The notes beneath the pieces are model-generated. The model made no database searches. It had not been told where the DNA came from and saw nothing but the letters and a program-made list of their open reading frames with translations. DNA of 64,000 bases from contig CAVSPU010000004.1 in the NCBI GenBank assembly GCA_963729815.1, positions 744,001 to 808,000 on the forward strand, read 5' to 3'. Numbering within the stretch: the first letter of the stretch is position 1; each line of letters opens with the position of its first letter. A program made the translations under genes and the position numbers. This stretch comes from DAHUXN01 sp963729815 (GTDB lineage: Bacteria > Acidobacteriota > Terriglobia > Acidiferrales > UBA7541). Positions 35,390-46,300 of the stretch are shown here, one piece after another.

Positions 35390-38300
35390 CTACGGCAGAA
35401 TCGACATCGCCAAGTGATTCGCCTTAAGCGTTTCGTTGAACGCAGGCGTATCTTTGTCCTTCAGTTCGTCAAACGCGAGCCGCGCCGCGGCGATTTCCAG
35501 CTTGAGTTGGCTGTGAACGGCGATGGCCTGATCCGTCGGCGGCAGATCTGCGCCGCTTGATCCTTCGCCGGGTGCGCCGTTCATCAGTGCGCCCAGATTG
35601 GTCAGGCGTCCGTAAAGCCCCATTGGAGCGCGAAATGAGTCCTCTGAGCGGCCCGTCAACTTGACGTCGATGAATTTACCCTCCGTAGCGACGGCTTTTG
35701 CTTCAAGGTCTTTCGCCGCTTTTGCGACCGATGCATACTTGGGGTCGTCGCCAAACATCTTCTGCAGGTCTTCCAACTGTTTCCGCGTCCATTCGATGTG
35801 GTTGACCATGTTCGCGAGATCACTCATCTCGCCGCGAATTTGCAGAAGGAACTGTACTTCGCTTTCGATGTCCTGCTGCGTGCCGAGCGTATGCGGATCG
35901 GGCAGCACTTCAACCGGCGCGGTAAAATCCTTGCCATCGACGGTCAGTTTCACCGTGTACTTGCCTGGCGCGACGCGCGGCGCGCCATCGAAATGCACCC
36001 AATTCACAAGTGGCCGGAACCCATCCTTTGGTATTTCCACCCACGGCTCACCCGGAGGGCTCGTGCGGAGCTTCACTGCCGTGGCGGGATCGTAATTCAG
36101 ATCCCACCAGACGCGATTGAGGCCCGGTTTCGCGGCATCGTACTTGATTGTGCGAATCGTCTTGCCGTCCGTGCTGGCGATTGTGATTTCCGCCTTTTTC
36201 GTGGCCGCTTTCAGATAGAAATTGATATCGGCGCCATATTGCGGGTTCGTGCCAACGACGTGGCTGCCGACATCCGCTTCGCGCGTGTTGTCGAACGTGC
36301 GGAAGCGATAGGCCGGCCGGGGCTTGAAGAGATAAGCATCGGAATCGCGCGCTTTGTCATAGTCGCGGAGCGGCGTGACATCATCGAGAATCCACAACCC
36401 GCGCCCGTAAGTGGCCACAACCAGATCATTAAACTTTGGCTGAATCGTGAGCCAATAAACGGGCGCTGGCGGCATGTTGTTGCGTAACGCGGTCCAGTGG
36501 CCGCCATCGTCCCATGACACATACACGGAATTGTCCGTGCCGAGATAAAGCATTCCCTTGCGTAGTGGGTCTTCGATGACACAGTGCGCGCTGCTGTTCA
36601 TCGACTTGGGCACGTCGCCGCTGATGAGCTGCCACGTTTGACCATAGTCGCTTGTCCTGTAAACGTAGGCGTCGTAGTCGCCCACCTGCTCCAGATTCAC
36701 AGAAATGTACGCCGTGCCCGCGTCGAAATGCGAGGGCTCGATATTCTCGACTGTGCCCCATGGCGGAAGATTGGGGATATTTTTCGTCACGTTTGCCCAA
36801 TTTTTTCCGCCATCGCGCGTGATATTCACTTGTCCGTCGTTGCTGCCTGTCCAGATCAAGCCAGCCGTAACGGGAGATTCGGCGATGGCATAGAGCGTGG
36901 AGCCGTCGTAGGTCATCAAATTGTCGGTTGCGATGCCGCCGGAATTTTGCTGATGGCTCTTGTCATTCGTGGTCAGGTCAGGGCTAATGACACGCCAGCT
37001 CTGTCCACCATTGTCCGTTTCGTGAACGTATTGGCTGCCAACGTAAACGCGATTGTGATCGTGCGGCGAAACATCGATCGGGAACGTCCAATGCCAGCGG
37101 TATTTCACGTCCGCGGGCGCCCAGCCATAACTCGCATCGGGCCATACAGTGACGCTGCGCGCTTGGCCAGTGCGCAGATCCATCCGCGTCAATTCGCCGT
37201 CGTAGCAGGCAGACCAGATAATGTTGTTGTCAGCAGGATCGGGAATCGTGAATCCGCTTTCGCACCCGCCGACATGCGTCCATTCGCCGGTGGAAATGCC
37301 GCCGCCGAAGAAGCCGCCCTCGCCTTCCAGGTTGTTGCTGGGCCCGCGAAACGAAGTGCCATCCTGGCGATTGGTGTAAACGAAATACGGAACCCGATTG
37401 TCGGCATAGACGTGGTAAAGCTGCGCAATCGGCAGTTGCACGTGCGCATAGTCTTTTCCGCCATTGAGGCTGATGGAGCCTCCGGCATCATTTGCAACCA
37501 TCACGCGCTCCGGATTCAGCGGATCAAACCACACATCATGGTTGTCGCCCCCGGCCGAGCCAAGGCCGGTGGGATTGGCTCCGCCTTCGCCTCCAAAGCC
37601 GGGAATAAAGACTGTATGGCCGCCGTCGACGGAAATGCTGAAGCCAACGGAGACGAAAAAGAGTTCGTTCTCGTTATTCGGCGCCACGCCAAAGCGCACG
37701 TAATACGGCGCGCGCTCAGACAGCACATGCTGCTGGTTGACGAGCTTCCAGGTCTTCCCTGCGTCGTCTGACCGATAAAGGCTCGGCGTCTTCTCCTCAA
37801 TCAGGGCGTAAACGCGATCCGAGTCGCTGGGCGCAACGGCCACACCGGTCTTGCCGACCGCTTCGTTTGCTTCGGGCAATCCATTGCCTGAGAGCTTCTT
37901 CCACGTGTCGCCGCCGTCGTGCGACACATAAACGCCGCCTCCGGTGCCTCCGCTGTTCAAGCCCCACGTGCGAATTTCCACCTGCCACATGCCGGCAAAA
38001 AGCGTCTGCGGATCGTGGGCGTCCATCGAGATGTCGGAGCAGCCCGTGTCTTCGTTCACGAAAAGAACCTGCTGCCACGTCTTGCCTCCGTCGGTGGTGC
38101 GAAAGATCCCGCGCTCCTTCTGCGGCCGGTAAGCCTGGCCGAGCGCGCACGCGTAAACGATGTCCGGATTGTGGGGGTTCACGACGATCCGGCCGATGTG
38201 ACCCGTCAAATCGAGCCCCATGTGCTGCCAGGTGCGCCCGCTGTCGGTCGACTTATAAATGCCATCGCCCATCGGATAATCGGGGCGAATCAGGAACGAC

Positions 38301-38650
38301 TCCCCCGTGCCCGCCCAAACGATATTGTGCGCGGAGGGCGCAATCGCCAGCGAACCGATCGCGGCCACGTCTTGCTTGTCGAAAATGGGGCTCCAGTTGA
38401 GCCCTCCGTCAGTTGTTTTGAAAATGCCGCCCGCGGCCGCGCCAATGTAAACGACCGCGGGATTGCCCGGCTCGCCGACGATTGCATCCGCGCGGTTGCC
38501 CACAGGCCCCACGAAGCGGTAATTCAGCTGGCCGAGCGGATTCTCAGCGGGCGAACTTTGCGCACGGACGATACTCGAAAGAACAAGGACGCCCGCCACG
38601 CCGCACGCCGCAAGGCAAAGAAAACTGCTCAGTCGATTCCGATGACTCAT
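35390..38650 (-). CDS. Secreted Asp-box (BNR/sortilin-like) propeller protein
   Basis: A 1086-residue exported protein; the signal peptide ends about residue 31 (VRAQS). About eleven Asp-box motifs of the type TTDGGxxW are seen (GGIFKTTDGGLNW, GIYKSTDSGRTW, GIFRTTDGGKTW, YRTSDYGQTW and others), predicting one or two beta-propellers as in Vps10/sortilin or BNR-repeat proteins. From about 780 a separate C-terminal domain with beta strands and then helices follows. Such proteins are often called glycosyl hydrolases but no catalytic residues can be assigned. A GGAGG site precedes the ATG at 38650. Confidence 0.8.
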   Translation of the reverse strand: MSHRNRLSSFLCLAACGVAGVLVLSSIVRAQSSPAENPLGQLNYRFVGPVGNRADAIVGEPGNPAVVYIGAAAGGIFKTTDGGLNWSPIFDKQDVAAIGSLAIAPSAHNIVWAGTGESFLIRPDYPMGDGIYKSTDSGRTWQHMGLDLTGHIGRIVVNPHNPDIVYACALGQAYRPQKERGIFRTTDGGKTWQQVLFVNEDTGCSDISMDAHDPQTLFAGMWQVEIRTWGLNSGGTGGGVYVSHDGGDTWKKLSGNGLPEANEAVGKTGVAVAPSDSDRVYALIEEKTPSLYRSDDAGKTWKLVNQQHVLSERAPYYVRFGVAPNNENELFFVSVGFSISVDGGHTVFIPGFGGEGGANPTGLGSAGGDNHDVWFDPLNPERVMVANDAGGSISLNGGKDYAHVQLPIAQLYHVYADNRVPYFVYTNRQDGTSFRGPSNNLEGEGGFFGGGISTGEWTHVGGCESGFTIPDPADNNIIWSACYDGELTRMDLRTGQARSVTVWPDASYGWAPADVKYRWHWTFPIDVSPHDHNRVYVGSQYVHETDNGGQSWRVISPDLTTNDKSHQQNSGGIATDNLMTYDGSTLYAIAESPVTAGLIWTGSNDGQVNITRDGGKNWANVTKNIPNLPPWGTVENIEPSHFDAGTAYISVNLEQVGDYDAYVYRTSDYGQTWQLISGDVPKSMNSSAHCVIEDPLRKGMLYLGTDNSVYVSWDDGGHWTALRNNMPPAPVYWLTIQPKFNDLVVATYGRGLWILDDVTPLRDYDKARDSDAYLFKPRPAYRFRTFDNTREADVGSHVVGTNPQYGADINFYLKAATKKAEITIASTDGKTIRTIKYDAAKPGLNRVWWDLNYDPATAVKLRTSPPGEPWVEIPKDGFRPLVNWVHFDGAPRVAPGKYTVKLTVDGKDFTAPVEVLPDPHTLGTQQDIESEVQFLLQIRGEMSDLANMVNHIEWTRKQLEDLQKMFGDDPKYASVAKAAKDLEAKAVATEGKFIDVKLTGRSEDSFRAPMGLYGRLTNLGALMNGAPGEGSSGADLPPTDQAIAVHSQLKLEIAAARLAFDELKDKDTPAFNETLKANHLAMSILP

Positions 38651-38783
38651 CGTTACCTCCACACAAAACTGGTGAATCTATCACGAGACGGGCTTGTGTG
38701 CGCGAAAAAAAACCACTGCCAGATTCACTCAGAGGGAGAAACAGAAGCCCTTGCTTCCTTGCAATTTGAAAGAGCGAGGAACG

Positions 38784-38813
38784 AAAAAAAGGCCGGGAGG
38801 GTCGCTCCCGGCC
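38784..38813 (-). terminator. Rho-independent terminator after the first TonB receptor gene
   Basis: On the minus strand a stem GGCCGGGAG / CTCCCGGCC with a 5-base loop is followed by TTTTTTT. It lies 30 bases after the stop of the broken receptor gene, so the terminator outlived the gene's reading frame. Confidence 0.9.
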
Positions 38814-38843
38814 TTGTGAACTGCGTGAACAATCAGTTACCGA

Positions 38844-41800
38844 TTACCAGTCAATGCTCAAGCCAAGCTGCAATTGGCGAGGAATATTGCCCTGCAGGTT
38901 TCCGCCGCCGCCTAGCACGCCCCAGTCGGTTGGATCGAAGATATTCAAGCTGGGATCGTTAGGCTGCATATGGTTCAGCACGTTCGTCCAGTCAAAGTAC
39001 AAGGAAGTGCTGAGCTTCTCCTTGATTTTGACGTTCTTGGTGACGCCCAGGTCCAGGTTCCAGAACGGCAAACCCTTCAGCGGGCCGCCGCCACCCATCT
39101 GTCCATCAAAACCAAGGATAGGACTGCGTGCCGCATCGCCGAATATACCGCCGTTAGCCGGGCAGCTTATGCGTGGGGTCGCTGAAAATGTTAAAACCCG
39201 CGCCGCCGGTGCCGCAGCTAATGGGAGACCCGAAGCTGTTTGTCACCACTCCTCCGCTAGCCGCCTTCAAGGTGCTGCTGTAGTGCAGGTTCTGCGTGAT
39301 GATACCGTTCTCTTGCGAGCCAACGTAGTTGGTGTTGCATTCGCCAAAGCTTCCGCAATCGAAGTTCGCCGTGCCCAACTCTATCGGGAAGGCGCTGCCG
39401 TACACGAAATTCGGCGCGAAATTCCATCCGCCGAGCAGCTTGCCTATGACGCCCTGCTGCGAAGCGTAGAAGGGCGGGACGTAGTTGAGGAAGAGATTCA
39501 TGACGAATTTCTCGTTGTAGGACTGCGGGCCGTAGTCGTTCTGTATGTTGAAGGGATCGACGCTCGCGAATGAGCTGGAGGCCTGGACAACGTCGCCAGT
39601 GCCCAGCGCATTGCTATATTGGAAGTTGGTCTTCATGGTCAGGCCGTGCCAGTTTGTGAAGGTCAACTGCAGATAGCCGGCATTGTAGTTGCCATAACCA
39701 TTGCTGACCGTTGTGATGATGGACGGCGACTGGCCATTGCAGCCGATCCCGACGCCGCCTGGACATGACCCGATCGCCTCACTGGTAAAGCTCCGGCCAA
39801 ACGTCCATGCACTCGGCGCTCCCCCGCCCGGGTTAGCCACATTGCCCCAAGCATCGAACGCGTCGGATGAGTTCATAAGGCCCGCACTGTTACTGACAAA
39901 CGCAGCCGTGCAGCTGGAGAACCCGGCGCAGTACCCCGGAGTTAGAGAGTTCTCGAAGAAAGGCTGCACGGGGACACTGCTCAGATTAGCGGTGCCGTAG
40001 TTGGTGGCCTGCATTACTTGAGACCAGGCATTAGCAAATGTCTGCCCGCCTCGGGTCATCATGTAAGGAACATTCGTCAGGCTGTAATACTGGGCCTCAT
40101 TGGCGAGGATGCGACCGATGTAGCCGACCTCGGCAAGGATCTTCGGCCCGAACTGGTGCTGGACGCTGACCGTGAACTCATCAGAACGGTCCGGCTTGAA
40201 ATTCGGATCGATCGTCTCGCCCGACCCCGTGGCTACGTCGTTAAATCCGGGATACCACGGTTGCGGGAGATCCGCACTCGGCGCGGGTAGTGGCGCGTTC
40301 ACGCCATCCACGCCGACGCGGAAGACGTTCGCCGGGGTGCCACCGCAGCCACCCGAGAGATTCGGGCCGCCGCAAGTGGCCGGCTGCATTAATCCGGGGG
40401 TGAGCATCGGGACAAGGATTGGATTGACGCCATTGATGCGGCCGAAGATGCGCGCGTAGCCGGCGCGGATAACGGTGTCTGGCATTATATTCCAAGCCAT
40501 GCCGATGCGCGGGCTGAGTCCGCCGAAGTACGGGTCATAGGGATAGTGAGAGTGGCCATTAACGTTCATCAACAATCGAAAAGCCGATCAGCGGGGCATA
40601 GCCGTTGCCCTGAAGCGCCGCTTGCTTCTCGCTATTCAGGTATTTCATGGCGTATAGAATGTTGTCGTTCTGGTCCACCATGACGGTCTGGAAGCCGCCA
40701 TTGACGTTGTACGGCGGCATTTCGACCGTGTAGCCAATGCCATAGTTCAGGGAGAACGTCGGCTTTATGATGCCACGAATCGGTAAAGTACCCGTTATAC
40801 GTGGGAATGATGCTGTCATTCGTCAACGGCGGCGAAGAAATGCAGGCTGCCGTAGCTGCGATACCAGGGATGGCACACGAGGTCCTGGTGTTGAGGGGCA
40901 GGCCTGTCACTCGGGAGCCGGGATCGCGAGTATAGAGGCTCTGAGTCTCGTCGACCATGCCGAGAACCATGGAATAAAGGTCTCCGTATTTGCTTGCGTC
41001 ACTCCGGAGATGCCGGTCGGAATGTCGCCGGTCATGTCAATGCCATAGCCGGAGAGAGAAGCACCGCTGCCCGCGCCGACCAAGTACTGCTCGAAAGTGT
41101 TAATGCTTTCGCCGTTGTCATTCCTATTGTGAGTATCGTTGTTGTGCTGATACAGGCCGCCGATTTGGAACAGGTGGTTGCCTCTGATCCACGTGACGTC
41201 ATCGCGGTACATGGTGTCATGGCCGTTCCAGTAGCGGGTCCTGACGTCCTGGTTGTCGGTGTTGTAAGGCTGGAAAGTGTCTTTAGTTTCGCCGCCGATT
41301 TCCAAAGCGGCCGGAAAGCCCGCAACGTTTGGCACGCCGCCGGGATCTCCATAGGCCCACCAGTTGCGGGTGAAGCTAAAATGGAAGTCATTGGTTACGT
41401 TGGAGCTGACATTGGTGGTCAGACCAGCGGTATAGATCCAAGGCGCCTGCGGCTTCTGGCGAATCGCGGCATACTGCCCCAGAGTGTCCCCTGGGAAGAA
41501 GCCGCCCACATCAATTTGGTTATCGACAGTGTTACTCAGCTTGTAGTAGTGGTACGTGCCATTGAAATGCCAATTCTGGGAAAAATCATGGTCGACCCTG
41601 ATGACGCCAAAGTTACTGCTCTCCGGCGTGGAGATTGACCCCTTGTATCCGCAGTAATTCACGCCATCGCCTTGACTGCAGTCGTTCGGCAGCGGCACGG
41701 AGGCGTTCCACAGAGCGATGACTGGGTTGGCGGCCCATCCGCGGTGCCGTTCGTTCGTGGTCCCAAAATCCTGGGGATCGCAGAGGGACCGGCTGGGCAC

Positions 41801-43034
41801 ATGGTCGTTGGAACACTTGAACCCACCAGTGGTATAGCCGTCCGACGTGAGTTTGCAGTCCGGCGCAGACCCGCAGCCGGGGTCCGTGACCGGAAAGGGG
41901 TTCAGGTTAATCGTATAGGGGGGCCGGAGTTAGATATGGAGAATTCCGGCACGCAGAGATGGCAGAGGAAAGTTTTCCTCAAATTCCGAGGCATACGGGT
42001 AAGCGGAAACCTTCGTAATTGCCGAAGAGGAACCATTTGCCGCCCAGGACGTTGATTTTCGGTATTTCACCGCCTGCTGCCGCGCCAAAGCGGCTGAAAT
42101 GAGAGCTGGGCTGCGCCGTGCCTGTGCTGTTGTTGTCCCAAGTGTTGGCGCCGGCGAAATTGTTGTCCAGGTAGTATTCGTAGACACTGCCATGGAGGGT
42201 GCTGGTGCCCCGCTTCGTTTCGATCTGCATCTGGCTTCCCGCGCCACCGTTGAAGTCGGCGGTCTGATTGGACGTGGAAACCTTGAACTCGGAAATGCTG
42301 GCGACCGGAATGGGAACAACGGCCGATGGAGCCTGCGAGAAACCGGCGCTATGCATCGCGCCCGCTCCACCTGCCGTGTCGCCACCGAAAGCCTTAATGT
42401 AAGTATTGTTGTCACCGCTCATGTCGTCGGTGGCATAGCCTCCGTCAAGCTGGAAGGAGTTTTGGTCGGTTTCGACGCCGCCTGTGGCGCCGTTGATGTT
42501 CTGGCCAGGCTGAAGAACGGCCAGAGTCGACGCGTCGCGAGTCGTGTTAGGCAGGTTCATGATGATCGCGCCGCTCAGCGTCGTCCCCACAGTGGGATTC
42601 ATGGTCTGCAGTTCGGCGCCGGGAGTTTCCGTCACGGTCACCGTGGTGGAAACCGCGCCAACTTGCAGCTTCACGTTCTCCGTCAACTGGAGGCCGATTT
42701 GCACGACCTGATCAGAAATGACCGTTGCAGAGAAGCCCTGCTTCGTGACTTTGATGTCGTATGCTCCGGGGTCAACGTCAGCGAAGACGTAGCGACCCTG
42801 ATTATCGGTGGTCGTCGAGCGCGACGCACCTGTCGTCTTCAGGGTGATAGTCACGGTGGCATTCGGAACGACGGCGTTGGTGTTGTCGACAACGCTGCCG
42901 GTGATCGTGCCAGCGTTAGTCGCCTGGGCCCACGCTGTGGTCGGCGCGACAGTCAGCGCGAAAGCAGCCACAAACGCAGCCAAGCACACGAAAAACGAAA
43001 AGTGGAGGAACGGCCTCCTGGAGGGATTCAACAT
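38844..43034 (-). pseudogene. Oar-like TonB-dependent receptor broken by six frameshifts
   Basis: The seven colinear pieces together span about 1397 codons, the full length of an Oar-type receptor. The first (43034-41979) holds the signal peptide, carboxypeptidase-regulatory-like domain and plug. The frame then changes near 42001 (an extra T in CGCTTACC), 41935, 40966, 40770, 40560 and 39152; five changes look like +1 (or -2) and one, near 40966, like -1. Each new frame continues a recognisable barrel sequence without lost domains, down to the end GLSIDW. No premature stop is seen apart from those the shifts cause. Either decay is very recent or the indels are sequence errors. The promoter, ribosome-binding site and terminator are intact. 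Confidence 0.85.
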
Positions 43035-43060
43035 GGTCTGCGACCTCCTGGTCGAGAACT

Positions 43061-43081
43061 CTAGATTTCATTAAGATCTAG
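43061..43081 (-). other. Leader hairpin of the broken receptor gene
   Basis: CTAGAT (43061-43066) and ATCTAG (43076-43081) form a 6-bp stem with a 9-base loop in the predicted leader, a little upstream of the AGGAGG site. A second palindrome CCTGGCGCCAGG lies further upstream near 43090-43101. Either could affect translation or RNA stability. Confidence 0.3.
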
Positions 43082-43119
43082 CGCCTACCCCTGGCGCCAG
43101 GACACACATACTGGCATGC

Positions 43120-43148
43120 GTTTTAATCTGGGACTGCCTTTGTGTCAA
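43120..43148 (-). promoter_or_regulatory. Predicted promoter of the broken receptor gene
   Basis: On the minus strand, TTGACA (43148-43143) is separated by 17 bp from TAAAAC (43125-43120). The -35 box is perfect, the -10 matches at four of six positions. The leader would be about 80 bases. The remaining gap up to 43309 is AT-rich and shows no ORF or terminator for the neighbouring receptor gene. Confidence 0.5.
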
Positions 43149-43309
43149 TAAGAAAAATGTTCCAAGTGGCGAATATACAATCTACGTCGCATTGGGCATT
43201 AAAATCTCCCAAAATTGGTATAAATATTGCAAGAAGTGTAGAAAGATGGCCTTAGGGCAACATCTAGGCCAACGGAGGCTGTCTTCGCGCTTCATATGAG
43301 GCGGAGGAT

Positions 43310-46300
43310 TTAGAACTCGAACCTAAGGCCGACCAGCAGCTGTCGCGGCGTGTTCGCCTGACTATTCCACGTCCCGAAACTGCTTGGAAGGTTCAGATTC
43401 AGGCTTGGGAAGCGGAAGTTCACCAGGTTAAATACGTTGAACGCGTCAGCCGACATGAGCACCTTGTAGTGCTCCGTGGAAGCGATGTTTTTCCCTACGG
43501 AAAAATCCAAATTCCACGTGGTCGGAGTGCGCAACTCGTCATAAGGAATCTCGCCGGCGGCGCTCAACGCTGGCCTTGAGAGGTCGGATAAGACGGCGCT
43601 CGCGTTCGAGAAGAAGTTGTAATTGCCGCTTACCTTGTGCTGCGAGCCCATGCCGTACAGATGTACCGAGGAGAGAGCGCAGTCGCTGGCCAGAAAGGCT
43701 CCGAAATTACCATCGGCGTTCACACACGTCGGGAAGCCAGTCGCGAAGGAATAGATGCCCGATGTATACCAGCCCCCAATAATGCGGTTCACCACGCCGC
43801 TGCCTGTCTTGAACTTGCCGCCTGTGCCGAAAGGCAGCGTGTAATAAAACCAGCCATTAATCGTGTGCTTGTGGTCCCATGGCTCGGAAGAATAATCGAG
43901 GTTCAAATTGTACGGGCTGTTCATCGAATAGATGTATTGCTGATTGGTTCCCTGATTCCCAATCGCATGGCTCCAAGTCCAGTTGAGCTGGAATTGCAGG
44001 CCACTCGAGAACGCCTTGTTCAGACTGACATACCCAGCCATGTAATTCGAGAAGCCTCCATCGGTCGTACCCGAGAATTCAAATACTTGGAAATCATCCA
44101 TCGATGGTTGGCCAAAGAGGATCAGCTTATTGTTCACCGTTTGCGCGAAACTGCCCAAGTTGCCGTTGACCAGATCAAGACTGTCTTTGGCAGCAAGATA
44201 GGTCGAACAATTTGAAAATCCCGCGCCCGTGCAGTTTGCCAAGCCAAGCTGATTGTCGAAGAATGGCTCATCTGGAACAGTTGCGCCCGTCCGAAGCGCT
44301 TGTGCTACGCCGTCAAACGCCTGGGCATAGGTCTGGCCGCTCGCTGCGTCCTTCATCATGTAGTCAGGCGCATTGAGCTGAATTCCCTGGGCGAGATTGC
44401 GGCCCATCCTGCCGATGAAGCCTGCTTCAATCAGCATCTTATTCGGTAGAGACCGTTCCACGCTGACCGTGACATTATGGGAATGGCCCGGAACTGTGTA
44501 CGGATCCAATGCCGACGAGAGGAAGAGTCCATTGGGAGTCGCCGGGCTAAATGGAATGCTTTGCGCGACAGGGCTAGGAATTGCGACAGTGGTTCCGTCC
44601 CAGCCGGATGCCGTCGGGCCCAGCCGAAATGCATTCGTGGGATCGGTAGGGGCGGCAGTGCACGTGCCGCTGGTATTTGGTCCACCGCACGCGTCAACGT
44701 CTGCCAAGCCTCCCGTGAGAAGCGGATTGAGCACCTCCCCCACGGCACTGCTGCGATCGAACAGCAAGTCATATCCGCCGCGAATTACGGTTGCGTTATC
44801 GCCCCATAAACGATTTTTCCACGGCACTTGCCATGCCATGGACACGCGTGGACCGATGTCGTGCCAAACCGTGTTTCTCATCGCGCCCTGGAAAGGTGTA
44901 GCCAATGAATTGACCGGCGTAAGCGCCCACTGTGGGTTGAAAACCTGGCCGTTATCGAGGGCGGCCGCACGATTCTGAATGTACTGATAATAATTCACCG
45001 GCGTGTTCGTGCCCGCATAGGTCATCACGACTTCTTTGCCCTGGGCCTCGTTCGGTTGGAGTTGGACTCCCCAATCAAGCCCTGCCGTGATGGTCAGACT
45101 TCGGCGAGCCTGCCACACGTCCTGAAAATAAGTATAGAAGGAGGGAATGTGCACATTGTCATAGAGAGGTGTACCCAGTGGATTAGGTTGGAAGGTCCCA
45201 CTGCGGGTCTCGACTTGAGCTGCGCGATCGACGATCCCGAGGGCCGTCGAGTAAAGCTCGTTCCAGCTCAACAATTGGTTGCTGGGAAGGCAATTCGTGG
45301 ACACGGACGAGCTTGAACTGCACGGAGTTGGCTGGTAGGCGCTCGGGATATTTACGAATTCTCCGCTGCCATTGCCCGTCGCCTCAATGTAATTGATTGG
45401 TCCACTAGTCAATCCACCAAGCACGTCGTCGGTGCGCAGGTGGTAGTCGTTCCAAATATAGCCAGAGCCGCCAAATTGCAATAGGTGGCTTTTGTGCAGC
45501 CAGCTGAAATCTTGCGCGATGTACCAATCGTGGCCGTCCCAGATTCTTGCGCGAGCCTGCTGCGTGTTGATATTTACAGGGTCGGCCAGAAGCTTTGCAG
45601 TGGAGTTGCTCTGCCCAAGGCCCTCACCAGCCAGCTGGAGTGCCTGTGTAATCCCAGTTGATGGGACTAGCGGCGTGGGCGCCTCGCGGTTCCATACCCA
45701 CCAGTTCCGCAGATAGGAGCCGTGAGTGACTGAAGTCAATTGCGGCGTGAGCTGGCCCGTTACTTCCACAGTTGCAAAACTCGGATAAATTGGGTCGGTA
45801 GCCACGGACTGCTTGGTGAGCAGGTCCACCTGTTCTGTTCCCTGGCGCGCAACTGCAGCCTCATGATAGGTAGTGAACACGCTCCATCTATTACTCAACT
45901 GATAGTCCAGGCGAACCACACCGATATTTTCTGAAATGGGTGTGGGGGCATTAAACGTGTAGCCCGTCGTGTTCAGCCCGTCACCAAGATTTGAGTTGTT
46001 TCCCGTGGGATATAACGCTAATTGCGCCGCGATAACCGGGCTGATCCCCAGTCCGCGCGGATCGCACGGGCCCGCTGCGCATGCCGTGGAAATGTTGCCG
46101 GACTGCAGAGGGTAACTTATGGGATTCCCTCCCAGACAGTTGCCGGTCGCGCCGAAGCCTTTGGCACAGTCAGCAAACGTGAGAATCCCCGACTGCAGTG
46201 TACTGGTTGGCACAAGGACGGAGAAAGGCGTCTGGTCATGGAACCTGCGGCCCTCGTAATTCCCGAAGAACCAGACATGGTTCTTCACCAATGGTCCGCC

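Noticed and set aside
38844..43034. Phase variation as the cause of the receptor frameshifts
   Set aside because: The shifts are spread over six sites and, apart from short runs such as the C tract near 41920, do not lie in simple repeats able to slip.
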